The notes below the pieces were generated by a model. That model was not told where the DNA came from and searched no databases. It saw only the letters and a list, made by a program, of their open reading frames with translations. 8,321 nt of DNA from positions 1 to 8,321 of the forward strand of contig NZ_JBOFOR010000044.1 in assembly GCF_051659545.1 (NCBI RefSeq). The letters are read 5' to 3'. Of this stretch, positions 6,896 through 8,321 are shown one piece after another; position 1 is the stretch's first letter, and the number at the start of each line of letters is the position of its first letter. Both the position numbers and the translations under genes were made by a program. Source of the DNA: JBOFOR01 sp051659545. Its GTDB lineage: Bacteria > Bacillota > Clostridia > Peptostreptococcales > Peptostreptococcaceae.

Positions 6896-7102
6896 TTAGA
6901 ACTTTTTGGTATCTATTTTTATAACTTCTCCTGATGCTAAATCCATCTCAAGAAATGCCATTCCATTTACTCTTAGCTCTTGAAGTATAAATCCTTCACC
7001 ACCAAAAAAACCTGTACCTAGCTTCTTATTAAAAGTAGTTCTTAGCTCTACTGAAGACTCTGCTGCTAAGAATGCTCCTTTATTTCAAATTTCAAATTTC
7101 AT
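6896..7102 (-). pseudogene. Broken AIM24/TIGR00266-family gene
   Basis: An ATG at 7100-7102 with a good RBS (AAGGGGTGA) starts MKFEI and then hits TGA. In the same frame the sequence continues NKGAFLAAESSVELRTTFNK, then KLGTGFFGGEGFILQEL, NGMAFLEMDLASGEVIKIDT, KKF and TAA (6896-6898). The middle part matches the AIM24-family core (…FNKKLGxGxFGGEGFxLQKLxGxGxAFLEIDG…LxPGExLxVDTG). Intact members have roughly 220-260 residues. Compared with them, about 100 residues are missing between MKFEI and NKGAF, about 8 between FLE and the LASGEV segment, and the C-terminal part after IDT is gone. Several deletions plus an in-frame stop make this a clear pseudogene. AIM24-family proteins have no settled role in bacteria. 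The original promoter and RBS seem to survive. Confidence 0.8.
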
Positions 7103-7132
7103 ATTATTCACCCCTTATGTTCATTATGTTTA

Positions 7133-7162
7133 ATTATATAGCTTTAATCTTAATATTATGAA
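7133..7162 (-). promoter_or_regulatory. Probable promoter of the AIM24 remnant
   Basis: The minus strand shows TTCATA (7157-7162), an 18-nt spacer and a perfect TATAAT (7133-7138), 31 bp before the ATG. A 9-bp direct repeat (ATATAGCTT on the plus strand at 7136-7144 and 7162-7170, period 26) overlaps the -10 box and the upstream edge of the -35 box. It could be a regulator site, but this is inference only. Confidence 0.45.
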
Positions 7163-7177
7163 TATAGCTTAACGACT

Positions 7178-7207
7178 AAAAGACCCGAGTTTCCACTCAA
7201 GTCTTTT
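7178..7207 (-). terminator. Intrinsic terminator after the metallophosphoesterase
   Basis: A 13-bp stem (7195-7207 with 7178-7190) with a 4-nt loop lies 15 bp after the stop at 7223-7225. On the minus strand the two central non-Watson-Crick positions are G-U pairs, so the stem is continuous, and it runs into TTTT. On the plus strand the same positions are C/A mismatches, so the minus direction is favoured, although a T6 run also follows on the plus strand. Confidence 0.8.
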
Positions 7208-7222
7208 TTCTATCCTATTCTT

Positions 7223-8032
7223 TCAGTTACTAGTCAAATCCAATACCATAATCTCTGGGATATTAAATAGTCTAAATGGAACTAATGTCATACCAATTCC
7301 TTTACTTACAAATAAATCAATATTATTATTAATTCCTACATTATTATATCTACCTTTTATATACTCCTTAGCTCCAGCAGGTAAGATTTTTTGGGTAATA
7401 TATGGAATAGATACTTGCCCACCATGAGAATGGCCAGACAACATCAATCCATAGTTCTTCAGATTAATTTTATTTGCAACATCAGGTTCATGAGATAATA
7501 TAATATTAAAATCTTCACTTTTTATAGAGTAAAAGCTAGGGTCTGTATCCCCCAGCAATAAATCATCAAAGCCAATTAGCTTAATACCCAGCTTGTCAAT
7601 AAATACATTATCATTTTTTATTACAGAAAATCCACTGGAATTCATAATCTCATTATAAACATTAATAGCCCCATCACTATAGTCGTTATTTCCTAATATA
7701 GCATACTTTCCATAGTTAGCTTTTATAGAAGCTAAATTGTTAGATAGATATTCTAAATCTAATAAAGATTTGTCTCTAGCATAGTTATCTAACAAATCAC
7801 CACCAAATATAACTATATCAGGCTTTTGAGAATTTATTTTTTTTACTATTTTTTCTATGTTAGACTGATCATACATCTTTCCAAAATGAGTATCACTAAA
7901 AAATACTATTTTTGATTTTGATACACCTTCAGGTACTTGTACATCGTATTTTTTTGTGGTCAATAGATTTGGTTCTATATGTCTACTATAAAAATATACT
8001 CCTATTGGAGTTAGTACTAGTACTGTATTATC
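7223..8032 (-). CDS. Metallophosphoesterase lacking its 5' end (probable pseudogene)
   Basis: The frame is open from 8032 to the TGA at 7223-7225. It encodes TVLVLTPIGVYFYSRHIEPN before LLTTKKYDVQVPEGV, which is the family's usual membrane anchor and linker. A TAG at 8033-8035 blocks the frame upstream, and no ATG or GTG occurs before the catalytic domain. The earliest usable start is a TTG at 7961-7963 without an RBS, giving 246 residues. Numbered from that TTG, the metal-binding motifs are SDTHFG (D24, H26), GGDLLD (D55), GNND (91-94), SHEPD (H158) and GHSHGGQ (H178, H180), so the catalytic domain is complete. GNND replaces the usual GNHD, meaning Asn in place of the conserved His; I think some clostridial members share this, but I cannot check. 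The start region appears to have been removed at a junction near 8030, next to a mobile-element end. If translated from TTG it would be a soluble phosphoesterase. Confidence 0.75.
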   Translation of the reverse strand, partial: DNTVLVLTPIGVYFYSRHIEPNLLTTKKYDVQVPEGVSKSKIVFFSDTHFGKMYDQSNIEKIVKKINSQKPDIVIFGGDLLDNYARDKSLLDLEYLSNNLASIKANYGKYAILGNNDYSDGAINVYNEIMNSSGFSVIKNDNVFIDKLGIKLIGFDDLLLGDTDPSFYSIKSEDFNIILSHEPDVANKINLKNYGLMLSGHSHGGQVSIPYITQKILPAGAKEYIKGRYNNVGINNNIDLFVSKGIGMTLVPFRLFNIPEIMVLDLTSN

Positions 8033-8157
8033 CTATTTCTTCCCTACCGAGTCGGATAAGCTTAATCGGTTAGCTGAAGATACTTCTATACCTCATCAAA
8101 TATTATTACTATAGCTGTGTGGTCAAACCTATTTGTTTTATTAATTAGAACTTGTAG
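8033..8157. other. Unassigned, more GC-rich structured segment
   Basis: This stretch lies between the beheaded phosphoesterase and the mobile-element end. About 8040-8110 is visibly richer in G+C than the rest of the window. It can fold: ACCGA (8046-8050) with TCGGT (8066-8070) enclosing AAGCTT, and GAAG (8076-8079) with CTTC (8083-8086). I see no coding frame. Short hairpins like these occur at ends of IS200/IS605 elements, so a second, decayed element end is possible but not shown. Confidence 0.3.
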
Positions 8158-8321
8158 TTGACACACTCCCTACAGCTAAAGCAGAGGGATTCTTGGTGGC
8201 TAACGACTTAATCACACCTAAACGATATAATCAGAGGTTGTTACAAAGCCAAGCAAAATAGACGGTGTCTTCGCCACTACTACCTTAAAGTTGTTCGCCG
8301 ACAGGTCGCTCAAACGGTAGA
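8158..8321 (-). mobile_element. Right end of an IS200/IS605-type tnpB element with omega-RNA region
   Basis: Read on the minus strand, the segment ends AGCCACCAAGAATCCCTCTG, then CTTTAGCTGTAGGGAGTGTG and TCAA. This is the form I associate with right ends of tnpB-bearing IS200/IS605 elements in Firmicutes: a hairpin with CTTTAG in its loop, then GGGAGTGTGTCAA, with TCAA as the cleavage tetranucleotide. The hairpin TCCCT/AGGGA (8167-8171 with 8185-8189) has inner GC/GC pairing. A longer-range GTGGC/GCCAC pairing (8196-8200 with 8273-8277) fits an omega-RNA scaffold. G+C is higher than in the surroundings. The tnpB reading frame is mostly outside the window; a frame ending LPFERPVGEQL and TAA at 8285-8287 may be its C-terminus, but an alternative frame is open too. 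If correct, the omega-RNA guide would begin at 8157 reading leftward (CTACAAGTTCTAATTAATAA). Confidence 0.6.

Noticed and set aside
1078..8032. The two metallophosphoesterase pieces as halves of one split gene
   Set aside because: Both contain the N-terminal SDxH motif with different sequences, so they come from two different genes.
1..8321. CRISPR array, tRNA, rRNA, or phage/defence gene cluster
   Set aside because: No regularly spaced direct repeats, no tRNA-like cloverleaf or rRNA sequence, and no nuclease, toxin-antitoxin or phage structural motifs were seen, apart from the IS-type end at the right edge.

Overview
The window is AT-rich (coding sequence clearly biased to A/T-ending codons such as ATA, TTA and AGA) with purine-rich AGGAGG-type ribosome binding sites. 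The proteins are typical of Clostridia: DUF4349 and PQQ-propeller lipoproteins, a membrane-anchored glycerophosphodiesterase, SpoIID/LytB and peptidoglycan-binding fragments, and an AIM24-family fragment. My best guess is a spore-forming member of the Peptostreptococcaceae (Clostridioides/Romboutsia-like). That placement is an inference from gene style, not a proven identification.

Layout. At 1-530, reading leftward, there is a sigma-A promoter, a well-formed yybP-ykoY (Mn2+) riboswitch with its terminator, and a 59-codon N-terminal fragment that looks like an AI-2E-type permease. The fragment stops where a different, unidentified open frame runs off the left edge. At 530-985 there is a small membrane protein of unknown function (minus). 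At 1078-1200 lies the N-terminal scrap of a metallophosphoesterase. At 1199-2904 an apparent two-gene minus-strand operon encodes a membrane-anchored GDPD enzyme followed by a DUF4349 lipoprotein. At 3116-4819 an intact plus-strand ABC half-transporter is divergent from that operon. At 4971-5294 lies a plus-strand SpoIID/peptidoglycan-binding fragment, convergent with and overlapping the minus-strand PQQ-like propeller lipoprotein (5269-6861). At 6896-7102 there is a broken AIM24-family gene that keeps a promoter and RBS. At 7178-7207 there is a terminator. At 7223-8032 there is a metallophosphoesterase lacking its 5' end. At about 8033-8157 there is a more GC-rich structured segment I cannot assign. 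At 8158-8321 there is what looks like the right end (omega-RNA region) of an IS200/IS605-type tnpB element.

The intact genes form a cell-envelope set: three membrane-attached or lipid-anchored proteins, a transporter and a small membrane protein. The most striking aspect is the density of decayed genes. At least five distinct gene remnants sit between intact genes, most ended by deletion rather than by point mutation. I did not find a convincing new defence, CRISPR or other multi-gene system. The best items for follow-up are the orphan Mn2+ riboswitch in front of a broken gene, the tnpB right end abutting an unassigned structured segment and a beheaded gene, and the deletion junctions.
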